A DNA stretch of 64,000 nucleotides from Bdellovibrionaceae bacterium UBA1609 (GCA_002321895.1 DCMZ01000003.1:62001-126000), one strand, 5' to 3'. Counted from the first letter of the stretch, positions 1 to 9,154 are shown. Notes: generated from the sequence alone by a model not told the origin. Program-made: numbers and translations.

Positions 1-653
1 GCCATCGATGCTTCCAATGTTTGCCGTGCAGGAAACTTTTTTGGAGCCACACTTTCATTGCTCAGCGCTTCTCTACCGTAAACAAAAAAATGAACTCCAC
101 GGCCATTAAATTCAAACCGAGTATGGTTAGCAGCTCCCTCATCACTAAATGCATCACCCAGCTCTATGGGATCATGAACTTCAAACATTTGTCTATTTTC
201 AAAAACACACTCTAAGGTCTTTTTTGTCTGATAAGGCTCTATTGCTCGATGTGGTTTTGAACGCAAATTCGCCGGAGTAAAATGAGCCTTACCATCTATA
301 GAATCTGCCATGGGGCAATAGGTGGCCGCATTCGCCGTCCACATATAAGAACTTGAAGAAACAATCGAAAGCAGCAACCGGTCTTCATTGAAAGCCTGCT
401 GAATACACTCTTCAGCCGAACCACGAAAACCTAAATTCCGCAATACAGAAACATTGGGTCTAAACTGAGGAGGAAGTATCCCTTGAATCAAGCCCCGGTC
501 TGCCAATACCTTGGCTTTGTGTAGACCTTGAAGAGCCGCTTGCTTTGGAGAAGAAATGTCTTTTGCAAAGTTCAAGGAGGCTACATTCCCAAAACTAAGT
601 CCACTGTAGTTATGTGTGGGTCCAACAAGCCCATCAAAATTGGCTTCAATCAT
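1..653 (-). CDS. astB: N-succinylarginine dihydrolase, N-terminal part (cut by window edge)
   Basis: Translating the minus strand from ATG 653 gives 217 open codons that run off the left edge. The protein opens MIEANFDGLVGPTHNYSGLS, followed by GNVAS, then MWTANAAT, SDEGAANHTR and FFVYGRE. These are the landmark motifs of AstB, which hydrolyses N2-succinylarginine to succinylornithine, CO2 and ammonia in the arginine succinyltransferase pathway (cytoplasm). E. coli AstB is about 447 residues, so roughly half is visible; the C-terminal catalytic part lies outside. An AAAAGG ribosome-binding site lies about 8 nt before the ATG, inside the end of the upstream O-methyltransferase gene, whose stop is 5 bp away, so the two are probably co-transcribed. 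Function confident; other ast genes are not visible. Confidence 0.93.
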   Translation of the reverse strand, partial: MIEANFDGLVGPTHNYSGLSFGNVASLNFAKDISSPKQAALQGLHKAKVLADRGLIQGILPPQFRPNVSVLRNLGFRGSAEECIQQAFNEDRLLLSIVSSSSYMWTANAATYCPMADSIDGKAHFTPANLRSKPHRAIEPYQTKKTLECVFENRQMFEVHDPIELGDAFSDEGAANHTRFEFNGRGVHFFVYGREALSNESVAPKKFPARQTLEASM

Positions 654-658
654 CGTAG

Positions 659-1321
659 TTACCTTTTAATTGCCACAGTCATGCCCTCATCAGTTGGCAA
701 AATACAACTGATATATTTCTCCGGGTCAGACAGTCTTTGGTTAAATTCAAGCATCGTCTTCACTGGGTTTGGCCCAACGTTGGAATGCTCTCGACCCTCT
801 CCGTAAACATGGCCAAATAAAAACGTATTGTCCCCAATAATCAGACCTCCGGGTTTTACATTTTTTTCTGCCCAATCCAAATAGGCTCCGTATCCGCCTT
901 TATTAGCATCTATAAAAACCACATCAAAGGGTCCTTTTGATGATAAAGACTCCAATCCCTCTAAAGCATCTCCATGAATCAACGTCACCTTTTCAGCTAC
1001 ATCAGAGGCACCAATAAGCTTCGAAGCTTTTACAAAATTTTCCTCTGATTTCTCCAAACAATAAAGACGTCCTTCTTTAGGTAAAGCCCGTGCCATCCAA
1101 ATGGCTGAATAACCATAAAGAGTTCCCACTTCCACAACTGAGTTTGCCTTTGCCAAGCTCAGGAGCATTTTTAGAATAGCACCTTCATTGGGTCCCACAT
1201 TGATGCCTTCTTTTCCATCTTCTTTGAGGGCCGAACGCACTTTTTCCAAAACGTCATCCTCTTTTCCAAAATTTTCATCCATATATAGCTGGCGCTTTGG
1301 AATGTCCTTCGAAGTACGCAT
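659..1321 (-). CDS. SAM-dependent O-methyltransferase (caffeoyl-CoA OMT-like, class I)
   Basis: 220 residues, a typical length for the small O-methyltransferase family 3 (cation-dependent COMT-like). Motif I VVEVGTLYGYSAIWMA (about residues 61-77) binds S-adenosylmethionine. FDVVFIDANKGGYGAYLDW in the middle supplies the metal/substrate aspartate region, followed by VKPGGLIIGDN. No signal peptide, so cytoplasmic. Start ATG 1321 has AGAGG just upstream. It is the first gene of a short operon with astB 5 bp downstream; a link to arginine catabolism is not obvious and the acceptor substrate cannot be predicted. Confidence 0.88.
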   Translation of the reverse strand: MRTSKDIPKRQLYMDENFGKEDDVLEKVRSALKEDGKEGINVGPNEGAILKMLLSLAKANSVVEVGTLYGYSAIWMARALPKEGRLYCLEKSEENFVKASKLIGASDVAEKVTLIHGDALEGLESLSSKGPFDVVFIDANKGGYGAYLDWAEKNVKPGGLIIGDNTFLFGHVYGEGREHSNVGPNPVKTMLEFNQRLSDPEKYISCILPTDEGMTVAIKR

Positions 1322-1380
1322 TATCTGCCTCTATTCTTTACTCGATAAGTCCTCTTTGATATACAAGTTGGACAATAACG

Positions 1381-1406
1381 AAGCAATGGCTATCCCGCCA
1401 TTGCTT
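1381..1406. repeat. Perfect 10-bp inverted repeat between divergent genes
   Basis: AAGCAATGGC (1381-1390), loop TATCCC, GCCATTGCTT (1397-1406). It lies between the divergent O-methyltransferase (start 1321) and HAD phosphatase (start 1435) genes. No T-run follows on either strand, so it is a poor terminator; an operator for a dimeric regulator or an mRNA leader hairpin is more likely. Confidence 0.5.
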
Positions 1407-1434
1407 ACAAATGTCGAGTAACGCCAAGGCGCAT

Positions 1435-2085
1435 ATGATTAAACTGCTGATTTTTGATTTTGATGGCACAGTCGCTGACACTGCTGAAGATATTGTAAAT
1501 GCGACCAACGAACTTTTTTCTAAGTACAATAGAGCTCCCGTCTCCGATAACACCATAAGAGACCATATTGGACTTGGCCTACATCACCTCATCGCCGATA
1601 TATTTCCAGAAATTCAAGATGAACCGAAAATGAGCGAAAAGGTTTCTGAAGACTTTATTCAAATCTACGAGAAACACTATTTAAGATCTCCAAAAATTTT
1701 CCCTGGATTTGAAACTTTGTTAGATCAGTGGCAACACTCTGTGGCGATTGTCTCAAACAAACTGGAGCGGTTTTTAAAACCAACGGTGGAGCATTTAGGT
1801 CTGAATCGCTACAACTGGATTCATCAATTCGGACGAGATAGCTTAGAAGAATGTAAGCCCCATGCACTGCCTCTTTTGACATGTTGCCAAGCCGCGGGAG
1901 TTAAACCTGAAGAAACTTTAATGATCGGTGACGGACTACCAGATGTTGGCAGCGCACTGAATGCACAAATTCAATGCGTAGCGGTAGACTTTGGGTACTC
2001 GCCCACTCATCGACTGATTGAGGCTGGAGCACATCATGTCATTTATTCTTATGACGAGCTGCCGCAAGTCATTGCAAAACTTTAA
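1435..2085 (+). CDS. HAD-family phosphatase, phosphoglycolate phosphatase-like
   Basis: 216 residues from ATG 1435 (AAGG 8 nt upstream; an in-frame ATG at 1411 lacks a good site). HAD motif I is IFDFDGTVADT near the N-terminus (nucleophile and acid/base aspartates). A helical cap follows, then motif II VAIVSNK, a lysine in the EECKPHALPL segment (motif III) and motif IV MIGDGLPDVGSA. Length and order fit the Gph/PGMB-type subfamily I phosphatases that act on small phosphorylated metabolites in the cytoplasm. Exact substrate unknown. It stands alone, divergent from the O-methyltransferase-astB unit. Confidence 0.88.
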   Translation: MIKLLIFDFDGTVADTAEDIVNATNELFSKYNRAPVSDNTIRDHIGLGLHHLIADIFPEIQDEPKMSEKVSEDFIQIYEKHYLRSPKIFPGFETLLDQWQHSVAIVSNKLERFLKPTVEHLGLNRYNWIHQFGRDSLEECKPHALPLLTCCQAAGVKPEETLMIGDGLPDVGSALNAQIQCVAVDFGYSPTHRLIEAGAHHVIYSYDELPQVIAKL

Positions 2086-2269
2086 GTTCGAAGTAGTTAC
2101 ATTTTTGCAATTTCTATGACTAGAAGAGATACAAATATTTCTAACACTTTGTTCTAAGTCCTTTTAAACATTTACATTTTCAACAACTGCTCTTAGTTTA
2201 GGCCGAATCATTAGGCTCCCCAATAGAGGGGTCATAAAGTGTAAAAATCCATCTATGGGAGGGGACGAC

Positions 2270-4033
2270 ATGAAACAATTTATCACGAGCATGATTATTT
2301 TATCATTAGCTTGGATGAGCTTAACCGGTTGTACAAAGAAAAAGGACCTGGAAGCTGACACTCTTAACCTAGCTCTGTCTGCCAATGTTAAAGGTTTAGA
2401 TCCAGCACAAGCCGGAGACCTTTACTCAAACACTGTGATTGCGCAAATCTATGAGCGACTTTTCTCCTACCATTACCTCAAGCGCCCCTTATCTTTAGAG
2501 CCTCGTCTTGCTGATGGCATGCCCGTAGCTTCTAAAGATGGTCTCACTCACACTTTCAAAATTAAAAAAGGTATTAAGTTTCAAGATGACGCCGCTTTCC
2601 CCAATGGAAAAGGCCGTGAACTTGTTGCCCAAGATTTTATCTACGCTTGGAAGCGTGTGGCAGATCCCAACGTAAACAGCGAAGGATGGTGGATTTTCGA
2701 TAACCGCATTGTGGGCTTAAATGCTTGGCGCGATGGAATGAAGGATGGAAAAGTCACCTACGACACAGTGGTTGAAGGTATGAAAGCCACCGACTCCCAC
2801 ACGATCCAAATCAAGCTCATTAAGCCTTACTATCAGCTCTATTATGTTCTGGCTATGAACTACACAGCTCCAATCGCAAAGGAAGCCGTAGAAAAATATG
2901 GTAAAGAATTCCTAAATCATCCAGTTGGTACCGGCCCTTACATGCTAAAAAGCTGGGTTCGTAACAACAAATTAGAACTTGTAGCCAACCCTAACTGGGC
3001 TGGGCAAACCTACCCTACAGAGGGTGAAGAAGGTGACAAAGAGGCCGGCCTCCTTGAAGATGCCGGTAAAAAGCTACCTCTCATCAAAAAGATTGTACTT
3101 CGTGAAATCACTGAAGATCAGCCTCGTTGGTTGAACTTCATGAAGGGTAATTTAGATGTGGCTGCCATTCCAAAAGACAACTTTGACTCCTCTGTTGTTG
3201 CAGGCGAATTGACGGATGAGATGAAAGCCAAAAAAATTGAGCTTATCATCACTGAAGATCCAGATGTCACTTACACTGCTTTCAATATGGATGATCCAGT
3301 TTTAGGTAAAAACAAAAAACTTCGTCAGGCTATGGCCCTTGCCTACAATGGTGAAGAAGTGATTAAGAAGTTTTACAACAATCGAGCTATCAAAGCCCAT
3401 TCTCCAATTCCTCCAGGAGTGGATGGCTACGAAAAAGGTTTTAGCAACCCCTATAAGAAATTTGATGTAAGTAAGGCTAAAAAGTTCATTGAGGATGCTG
3501 GCTTTCCAGAAGGAAAGGGCTTGCCCACTTTTGAATTCATGGCTGGCTCGAGCAGCACCTCACGCCAAATGGCAGAGTACTTTAAAGAAAATCTTAAAAC
3601 TATTGGTATTAATTTAACCATCACCCAAAACTCTTGGCCTCAATTCACGAAGAAAATTCGCGAGAGAAAAGGGCAAATCTGGGGAATCGCTTGGGGCGCT
3701 GACTATCCTGATGCAGAGAACTTTTTACAGCTTTTCTACAGCAGAAATGCAAGCCCGGGCGCGAATGGCTCTAACTATGAAAATCCAAAGTTTGATGCAC
3801 TTTATGAAAAGGCTGCATTACTTCCTCCTGGCGAAGAGAGAACAGCTATTTATCAACAAATGAGGGACATTATTGTCGAAGACAGTCCTTGGATTTTTGG
3901 TGCCCATCGCTTAGGTTACGCCGTGAAGCATGGATGGCTTAAAAACTATAAACCTCACCGAATCATTGATGACAAAATGAAATACTACAAGATTGACAAA
4001 GATCTTAAAGCCAAGTTGAAAGCGAAACTGTAA
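2270..4033 (+). CDS. oppA: Oligopeptide ABC transporter substrate-binding lipoprotein
   Basis: 587 residues from ATG 2270, preceded by a strong GGGAGGGG site; the in-frame ATG at 2255 overlaps that site and is unlikely. A signal peptide ends in lipobox LTGC (Cys21), so the mature protein is a lipoprotein. The rest is a family 5 solute-binding protein: NLALSANVKGLDPAQAGD at the N-terminus, HPVGTGPYMLKSW in the middle, and RQAMALAYNGEEVIKKF in the second lobe. Length matches OppA/MppA. It captures periplasmic peptides for the permease genes that follow 4 bp downstream. First gene of the oppABC(DF) operon. Confidence 0.94.
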   Translation: MKQFITSMIILSLAWMSLTGCTKKKDLEADTLNLALSANVKGLDPAQAGDLYSNTVIAQIYERLFSYHYLKRPLSLEPRLADGMPVASKDGLTHTFKIKKGIKFQDDAAFPNGKGRELVAQDFIYAWKRVADPNVNSEGWWIFDNRIVGLNAWRDGMKDGKVTYDTVVEGMKATDSHTIQIKLIKPYYQLYYVLAMNYTAPIAKEAVEKYGKEFLNHPVGTGPYMLKSWVRNNKLELVANPNWAGQTYPTEGEEGDKEAGLLEDAGKKLPLIKKIVLREITEDQPRWLNFMKGNLDVAAIPKDNFDSSVVAGELTDEMKAKKIELIITEDPDVTYTAFNMDDPVLGKNKKLRQAMALAYNGEEVIKKFYNNRAIKAHSPIPPGVDGYEKGFSNPYKKFDVSKAKKFIEDAGFPEGKGLPTFEFMAGSSSTSRQMAEYFKENLKTIGINLTITQNSWPQFTKKIRERKGQIWGIAWGADYPDAENFLQLFYSRNASPGANGSNYENPKFDALYEKAALLPPGEERTAIYQQMRDIIVEDSPWIFGAHRLGYAVKHGWLKNYKPHRIIDDKMKYYKIDKDLKAKLKAKL

Positions 4034-4036
4034 GCC

Positions 4037-4990
4037 ATGTGGAAATATGTAGTACGTAGAACTCTTTATATGATCCCGATACTTTTCGGGGTCACTCTCA
4101 TCACCTTCTTATTGTTTAATGTTGCCGGAGGTGATCCAGCAGCTCAAATGGCCGGTAAAAATGCTACGGCTGAGAGAATTGAAGAGATTCGCGTACTCTA
4201 TGGCTTTAATAAGCCCATTCATATGCAATACTTGGATTTCGTCCGACAAATTGTGACATTTGATTACGGGAGAAGTATCTCGTCAAAGCAGAAGATTAGT
4301 ACCATGATCTTTGGTGAATCTCCGGAACTCTCCCCTGTTTTAACCAGTTTATCACTAACCTTGCCGGCTTTTCTGCTTACATTACTTATAACTATTTCTA
4401 TTGCTCTGGTGCTCACAGTAAAGAGAGGTTCCAAGCTAGATAAATCCGTGATGGTTATCTGCTTAGCTCTCCTTAGTTTTAGTTCTCTGGTTTACATTCT
4501 GGTGGGTCAAAAATGGTTGGGTTATGAACTTGGTATTTTTGAAATCTCGGGCTGGGACCCCAGTTGGACAGAACGCTGGCGCTATCTCACTCTCCCGACA
4601 ATTATTTTTGTAATTTTGAGTTTAGGTTCCAATATTCTTTTCTATAGAACCATCTTTTTGGAAGAGATTTTCCAAGACTATGTCCGAACCGCTAAATCAA
4701 AAGGTCTTGGCCAAAAAGTAATTCTCTTCAAACACGTATTGCGAAATGCAATGATTCCGATCATCACATTAGTGGTCATCCAGATGCCTTTTTTAATTTT
4801 AGGGGCTCTACTCACAGAAGCTTTTTTTGGCATCCCGGGCCTAGGTGGCCTCATCTTTCAGGCTCTTAATGAAGCGGATTTCCCTGTCATTAGAGCTATG
4901 ACTGTTCTTATCACAATTATGTATATGGTTTTTCAATTGATCACCGACGTTCTATATTCTGTGGTCGATCCAAAAGTGACTTTAAAGTAG
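4037..4990 (+). CDS. oppB: Oligopeptide ABC transporter permease OppB
   Basis: 317 residues with about six membrane helices, starting in the classic way with MWKYVVRRTLYMIPILFGVT. The cytoplasmic coupling (EAA) loop is visible as DYVRTAKSKGLGQKVILFKH followed by VLRNAMIPIIT, and ALLTEAFFGIPGLGGLIFQA precedes the last helices. It forms the inner-membrane channel with OppC. The gene starts 4 bp after oppA stop and ends 7 bp before oppC. The helix count around residues 100-160 looks usual for the family. Confidence 0.94.
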   Translation: MWKYVVRRTLYMIPILFGVTLITFLLFNVAGGDPAAQMAGKNATAERIEEIRVLYGFNKPIHMQYLDFVRQIVTFDYGRSISSKQKISTMIFGESPELSPVLTSLSLTLPAFLLTLLITISIALVLTVKRGSKLDKSVMVICLALLSFSSLVYILVGQKWLGYELGIFEISGWDPSWTERWRYLTLPTIIFVILSLGSNILFYRTIFLEEIFQDYVRTAKSKGLGQKVILFKHVLRNAMIPIITLVVIQMPFLILGALLTEAFFGIPGLGGLIFQALNEADFPVIRAMTVLITIMYMVFQLITDVLYSVVDPKVTLK

Positions 4991-4997
4991 GTGGATC

Positions 4998-5912
4998 ATG
5001 GGTTCTGTTAACGTTTCAACACATACAATTCCAGTCGCCGAGGAAGGCGCAAAAGCAAATAGAAATTCTCTTTGGTGGGACGCCTATTATCGACTCAAAA
5101 AAGATCGCATTGCGGTCATTAGCTTTTGGGTGATTGTTTTCTATGTTCTTTTAGCTGTTGGATGCCGCATCGGTCTTTTATTCCCACACTTTGCTGAGAC
5201 CAACGATGCTCTTTCCTATGCAGCTCCTAATGCAAACCATTGGTTAGGCACTGACTTTCTCGGTCGAGATGTTTTGGCCCGAGCAGCTCATGGCACTTAC
5301 ACGTCCTTACTCGTCGGCTTCTTTGGTTCTGGTTTAGCGGTTGTCATTGGAACTATGTTTGGCGCTCTTGCCGGATACTTTGGCGGGAAAGTCGATGACT
5401 TAATTGTTTGGCTTTATACTACGGTATCGACCATTCCCTATATTTTACTAGTAATTGCTTTTTCATTCGTACTTGGTGCTGGATTAAAAGTTTTGTGCTT
5501 AGTACTCGGCCTTACCGGTTGGGTGGGCATTTGCCGCGTGGTACGAGGCGAATATATGAAACATCGAGACCGAGAATATGTACAGGCCTGTACAGCCATT
5601 GGTGCAAGTCATTTCAGAAAAGCCTTTATCCATATTTTACCCAACGTCACTCACCTCATTTTAATTCAATTTAGCTTAGGGTTCGTTGGAGTGATTAAAG
5701 CAGAAGTTATTTTATCTTACCTCGGACTTGGTGTTGAAGCCGGCACTCCCTCTTGGGGTGTAATGATTAACGATGCCGCTCAAGAGCTTCCACGTGAAGT
5801 TTGGTGGGGCCTGGCTGCTGCCACAGGGTTTATGTTCTTTTTAGTTCTAGCATTCAACTTGTTTAATGATGCTCTTAGAGATGCCTTAGATCCTAAGTTG
5901 AAAAATAAATAA
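4998..5912 (+). CDS. oppC: Oligopeptide ABC transporter permease OppC
   Basis: 304 residues. An N-terminal cytoplasmic stretch (SLWWDAYYRLKKDRIAVISF) leads to the first helix. The periplasmic loop contains HWLGTDFLGRDVLARAAHGT, a hallmark of OppC/DppC, and the EAA loop reads REYVQACTAIGASHFRKAFI followed by HILPNV. The start ATG is preceded by AGGTGG. It pairs with OppB in the inner membrane. The stop TAA (5910-5912) is 12 bp before the fused ATPase gene. Confidence 0.94.
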   Translation: MGSVNVSTHTIPVAEEGAKANRNSLWWDAYYRLKKDRIAVISFWVIVFYVLLAVGCRIGLLFPHFAETNDALSYAAPNANHWLGTDFLGRDVLARAAHGTYTSLLVGFFGSGLAVVIGTMFGALAGYFGGKVDDLIVWLYTTVSTIPYILLVIAFSFVLGAGLKVLCLVLGLTGWVGICRVVRGEYMKHRDREYVQACTAIGASHFRKAFIHILPNVTHLILIQFSLGFVGVIKAEVILSYLGLGVEAGTPSWGVMINDAAQELPREVWWGLAAATGFMFFLVLAFNLFNDALRDALDPKLKNK

Positions 5913-5924
5913 TTGGGGAAAACT

Positions 5925-7649
5925 ATGAGTGAAACTCTTGTTCAAATTAAAAACTTAAGTGTCGACTTCTCTACAGATAACGGAACCGTAAATGCTGTGA
6001 AGGGGATTTCTTTCGACATCCCTAAAGGCAAAACAGTTGGACTTGTTGGCGAATCCGGATCAGGTAAATCAGTCACATCTTTATCAGTTATGAAGTTGAT
6101 CCCAAATCCTCCCGGAAAAATCTCCAGTGGTGAGATTATCTTTGAAGGTAAAAACCTAGTAGCGGCCTCGGAAGCTCAAATGAGAAAAATCCGTGGAAAA
6201 AAAATCTCTATGATATTCCAAGAGCCAATGACCAGCCTCAACCCAGTCTTTACTGTGGGTGACCAGATTGCTGAAACTCTTATGCTACATGAAGGACTCA
6301 GCAAGGACGACGCCTTAGATAAGGCCATAGATTTAATGGATCAAGTGGGAATCCCAGATCCAAAAACTCGATATAAAGCCTACCCACACGAAATGAGTGG
6401 TGGTCAAAGACAACGCGTGATGATTGCAATGGCCATTGCCTGCTCTCCCGATCTATTGATTGCTGATGAACCTACCACAGCACTCGATGTGACCATTCAA
6501 AAGCAGATTTTAGAGTTGCTTGCAGATCTTCAAAAGAAATATGGTATGAGTATCCTATTCATCACCCATGATCTTGGTGTGATTGCAGATATCGCGGACA
6601 GTGTTGTGGTGATGTACCGAGGGGATATTGTAGAGCAAAACACTACCGAAGCCATTTTCACAAATCCACAACACCCCTACACAAAGGGACTTCTGGCTTG
6701 TCGCCCTCGCTTAGACAAAAACCCTGAGCGCTTACCAACAGTAAGTGATTTTATGACTCCTGATGGAAAAGAAAAACACAATCCCGATGCAGATAAACTC
6801 GTGGAAAAGGCTTTTCGACCGATCACTGATGATCAGGAAGTCTTGCTAGAGGTTAAAAATTTAAAAATGCATTTCCCTCTACAAAAAGGGTTCTTTGGTG
6901 GCGTAAAATCATGGGTAAAAGCTGTGGATGATGTTTCCATTAAAGTGCGTAAAGGTCGAACTCTTGGCCTTGTTGGTGAATCCGGCTGTGGAAAAACCAC
7001 CCTGGGGCGAAGTGTATTGCGACTTATTGAGCCCACCAGTGGAAATGTAATTTATAAAGATCAAGATATCACCGAACTCAGCAAGTCCGAGATGCGTGAG
7101 ATGCGCAAAAAAATGCAGATCATCTTCCAAGACCCCTATGCCTCGTTAAACCCGCGGATGTCTGTTGGTGCTGCGATTATGGAGCCCATGGTGATTCATA
7201 ACATTGGTGCTTCGAAAGAAGAACGATTGGAACTTGCTGGAGACCTTATTGAAAAATGCGGTTTACCTAGAGAGGTTTTGAACCGCTACCCGCATGAATT
7301 TTCTGGTGGGCAAAGGCAGAGAATTTGTATTGCCCGTGCCTTAGCCGTTAAACCTGAATTTATTATTTGTGATGAATCAGTTTCTGCTTTGGACGTATCG
7401 GTGCAAGCTCAGATCTTAAATCTACTCCTTGATTTACAAGAAGAGTTTCAACTCACCTATATTTTTATTTCTCATGATTTGGCTGTTGTGAAGTACATCG
7501 CTGACGAGCTCGTTGTAATGAACAAAGGAAAAGTCGTTGAAATGGCCGACTGTGTTTCCATTTACAAGAATCCAAAAGAGGATTACACGCGCAAGCTTTT
7601 GGATGCTATTCCCAAGGGAATTCCAAAGACATTGGCCTCTACTCTATAA
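5925..7649 (+). CDS. Fused dipeptide/oligopeptide ABC ATPase (OppD-OppF in one chain)
   Basis: 574 residues from ATG 5925 (GGGGAAA upstream; a TTG at 5913 is less likely). Two full ABC ATPase modules lie in tandem. Module 1 (about 1-255) has Walker A GESGSGKS, signature MSGGQRQR, Walker B LLIADEPTTALD, and an OppD/F-type C-terminal tail (NPQHPYTKGLLACRPRL). Module 2 (about 310-570) has GESGCGKT, FSGGQRQR and FIICDESVSALD (an S replaces the usual P). OppD and OppF are normally separate genes; here one chain energises OppBC. This fused form occurs elsewhere (YejF/GsiA-type). Last gene of the operon, with a terminator downstream. Confidence 0.94.
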   Translation: MSETLVQIKNLSVDFSTDNGTVNAVKGISFDIPKGKTVGLVGESGSGKSVTSLSVMKLIPNPPGKISSGEIIFEGKNLVAASEAQMRKIRGKKISMIFQEPMTSLNPVFTVGDQIAETLMLHEGLSKDDALDKAIDLMDQVGIPDPKTRYKAYPHEMSGGQRQRVMIAMAIACSPDLLIADEPTTALDVTIQKQILELLADLQKKYGMSILFITHDLGVIADIADSVVVMYRGDIVEQNTTEAIFTNPQHPYTKGLLACRPRLDKNPERLPTVSDFMTPDGKEKHNPDADKLVEKAFRPITDDQEVLLEVKNLKMHFPLQKGFFGGVKSWVKAVDDVSIKVRKGRTLGLVGESGCGKTTLGRSVLRLIEPTSGNVIYKDQDITELSKSEMREMRKKMQIIFQDPYASLNPRMSVGAAIMEPMVIHNIGASKEERLELAGDLIEKCGLPREVLNRYPHEFSGGQRQRICIARALAVKPEFIICDESVSALDVSVQAQILNLLLDLQEEFQLTYIFISHDLAVVKYIADELVVMNKGKVVEMADCVSIYKNPKEDYTRKLLDAIPKGIPKTLASTL

Positions 7650-7676
7650 AATGAATGAATCATTTTTTTGCGTTAC

Positions 7677-7703
7677 AAAGGCGGCTATTTAAGCCGCCTT
7701 TTT
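7677..7703 (+). terminator. Rho-independent terminator after the opp operon
   Basis: A perfect stem AAGGCGGCT / AGCCGCCTT with loop ATTTA, followed by TTT, starting 28 bp after the oppDF stop. G+C-rich stem and T-run are canonical; the A-run before the stem would also allow some function on the minus strand. Confidence 0.85.
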
Positions 7704-7713
7704 CGTGTCTTCC

Positions 7714-7742
7714 TTGACCTAAGGTCTAGGAATTCCTATTCT
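7714..7742 (+). promoter_or_regulatory. Sigma70-like promoter with embedded palindromes, upstream of the AGCS gene
   Basis: TTGACC (7714-7719), 17-bp spacer, TATTCT (7737-7742). The -35 lies in GACC-TAA-GGTC (7716-7726), and the 12-bp palindrome TAGGAATTCCTA (7727-7738) fills the end of the spacer and enters the -10. The predicted start of transcription is about 30 bp before the AGCS ATG (7780). The overlap suggests an operator, which is inferred. Confidence 0.5.
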
Positions 7743-7779
7743 CCTCCTAACAAACGCAGCATCTAATTGAGGGGGAAAG

Positions 7780-9129
7780 ATGGAAGCCATCAATAATTTT
7801 ATGGGAACACTAGTTGGGCTAATTTGGAGCATCCCAATGGTGGTACTACTTTGTGGAACAGGTATCGTGCTCACGATCTTATTTAAGTTTCCTCAGTTTA
7901 AAGGCTTTAAACATGCCATTGATGTTGTGCGGGGGAAATTTGACGACCCCAATGATCCTGGAGAGATTTCTCACTTCCAAGCCCTTACCACCGCCCTTTC
8001 CGCAACTGTGGGCTTAGGAAACATTGCGGGTGTTGCCATTGCCATTAGCGTTGGAGGCCCCGGTGCCACGTTTTGGATGATCGTAGTCGGTATCTTGGGA
8101 ATGTCCACCAAGTTTGCGGAATGTACCTTAGCTTTGCAATATCGCGAAATTGATCCGGACACGGGTCATGTGCGCGGTGGACCGATGTACTACATCCGCA
8201 AGGGTTTAGGCGAAAAATGGAAGCCAGTGGCTGCATTTTTTGCTTTTGCCTGCATTTGTTCCAGTGTGGGAGCTGGAAATATGTTCCAAACCAATCAAAT
8301 GGCTTCTATTCTTTCCGATAATTTTGGAATTGAGAAATGGGTCACTGGGCTAGTCGTTGCTGTTGCTGTTGGTGCAGTGATCATCGGCGGAATTAAGCGA
8401 ATTGGAAACGTAACTTCAAAACTCGTACCTTTTATGGGTCTTATATATATCATTGGCTCACTCATCGTAATCTTTGCAAACATAAAAGAAGTCCCTCATC
8501 TTTTTGGACAAATTGTATCGCAAGCATTTGCTCCTGAAGCCATTGAAGGTGGATTTATTGGAGTCCTCATTCAAGGTGTGCGCCGAGCCTGTTTTTCAAA
8601 TGAAGCTGGAATGGGTTCTGCCCCTATCGCTCACTCAGCAGCCACCACGCATGAGCCGGTACGAGAAGGGGTCGTAGCTTTACTTGAGCCCTTTATAGAC
8701 ACAGTGGTCATTTGCACAATGACAGCTCTAGTGATCCTCATTTCTGGTGTTACCGAAGGAACCGGAGTGGTACTTACAGCTAGCGCTTTTGATACCGGCA
8801 TCTCTGGCTTCGGACAGTACTTCGTACCTATAGCCGTAGCACTTTTTGCCTATTCTACGTTATTAAGCTGGAGTTATTATGGAGAGCAAGCCACCGAATA
8901 CCTGTTTGGCTCCGGAGCTATTTTTGGATACAAAATTTTGTTTTGCATACTCGCTTTTGTGGGAACCATTTGGAAGTCTGGAGCGGTACTTAACTTCTCC
9001 GACTCCATGTTAGGCCTAATGGTGATCCCCAATTTAATTGCCGTAGCATTCCTGCTTCCTAAACTAAAAAAGGAAGTTAACTCCTACTTTAAAAAGCTGG
9101 ACAACAACGAGTTTAAAATCTTTAAGTAA
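7780..9129 (+). CDS. Sodium:alanine/glycine symporter (AGCS family)
   Basis: 449 residues, rich in membrane helices (about 10-11). Family motifs: ALTTALSATVGLGNIAGVAI (about residues 67-86), GPGATFWMIVVGILGMSTKF, VGAGNMFQTNQ, and RACFSNEAGMGSAPIAHSAA. These match AGCS transporters such as DagA/AlsT, which import alanine or glycine with sodium across the inner membrane. GAGGGGG lies 5 nt before the ATG. Monocistronic: its own promoter lies upstream and a hairpin follows. Exact amino acid unknown. Confidence 0.92.
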   Translation: MEAINNFMGTLVGLIWSIPMVVLLCGTGIVLTILFKFPQFKGFKHAIDVVRGKFDDPNDPGEISHFQALTTALSATVGLGNIAGVAIAISVGGPGATFWMIVVGILGMSTKFAECTLALQYREIDPDTGHVRGGPMYYIRKGLGEKWKPVAAFFAFACICSSVGAGNMFQTNQMASILSDNFGIEKWVTGLVVAVAVGAVIIGGIKRIGNVTSKLVPFMGLIYIIGSLIVIFANIKEVPHLFGQIVSQAFAPEAIEGGFIGVLIQGVRRACFSNEAGMGSAPIAHSAATTHEPVREGVVALLEPFIDTVVICTMTALVILISGVTEGTGVVLTASAFDTGISGFGQYFVPIAVALFAYSTLLSWSYYGEQATEYLFGSGAIFGYKILFCILAFVGTIWKSGAVLNFSDSMLGLMVIPNLIAVAFLLPKLKKEVNSYFKKLDNNEFKIFK

Positions 9130-9130
9130 C

Positions 9131-9148
9131 GGCTTCCGTTTGGAAGCC
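9131..9148. terminator. Hairpin between convergent genes
   Basis: GGCTTCC (9131-9137), loop GTTT, GGAAGCC (9142-9148), followed by TTAAATT. It lies between the stops of the AGCS gene (9129) and the KirBac gene (9155), and could terminate transcription from both sides, although the T-run is weak. Confidence 0.55.
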
Positions 9149-9154
9149 TTAAAT

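Noticed and set aside
528..1421. Plus-strand ORFs at 528-806 and 1188-1421
   Set aside because: They lie over astB and the O-methyltransferase on the opposite strand and read as shadows without motifs or ribosome sites.
2214..2264. Leader hairpin in front of oppA that might compete with the ribosome site
   Set aside because: CCCC (2218-2221) pairs with GGGG (2228-2231) by only 4 bp, and pairing with the ribosome site GGGAG is 5 bp; both are too weak to call a switch.
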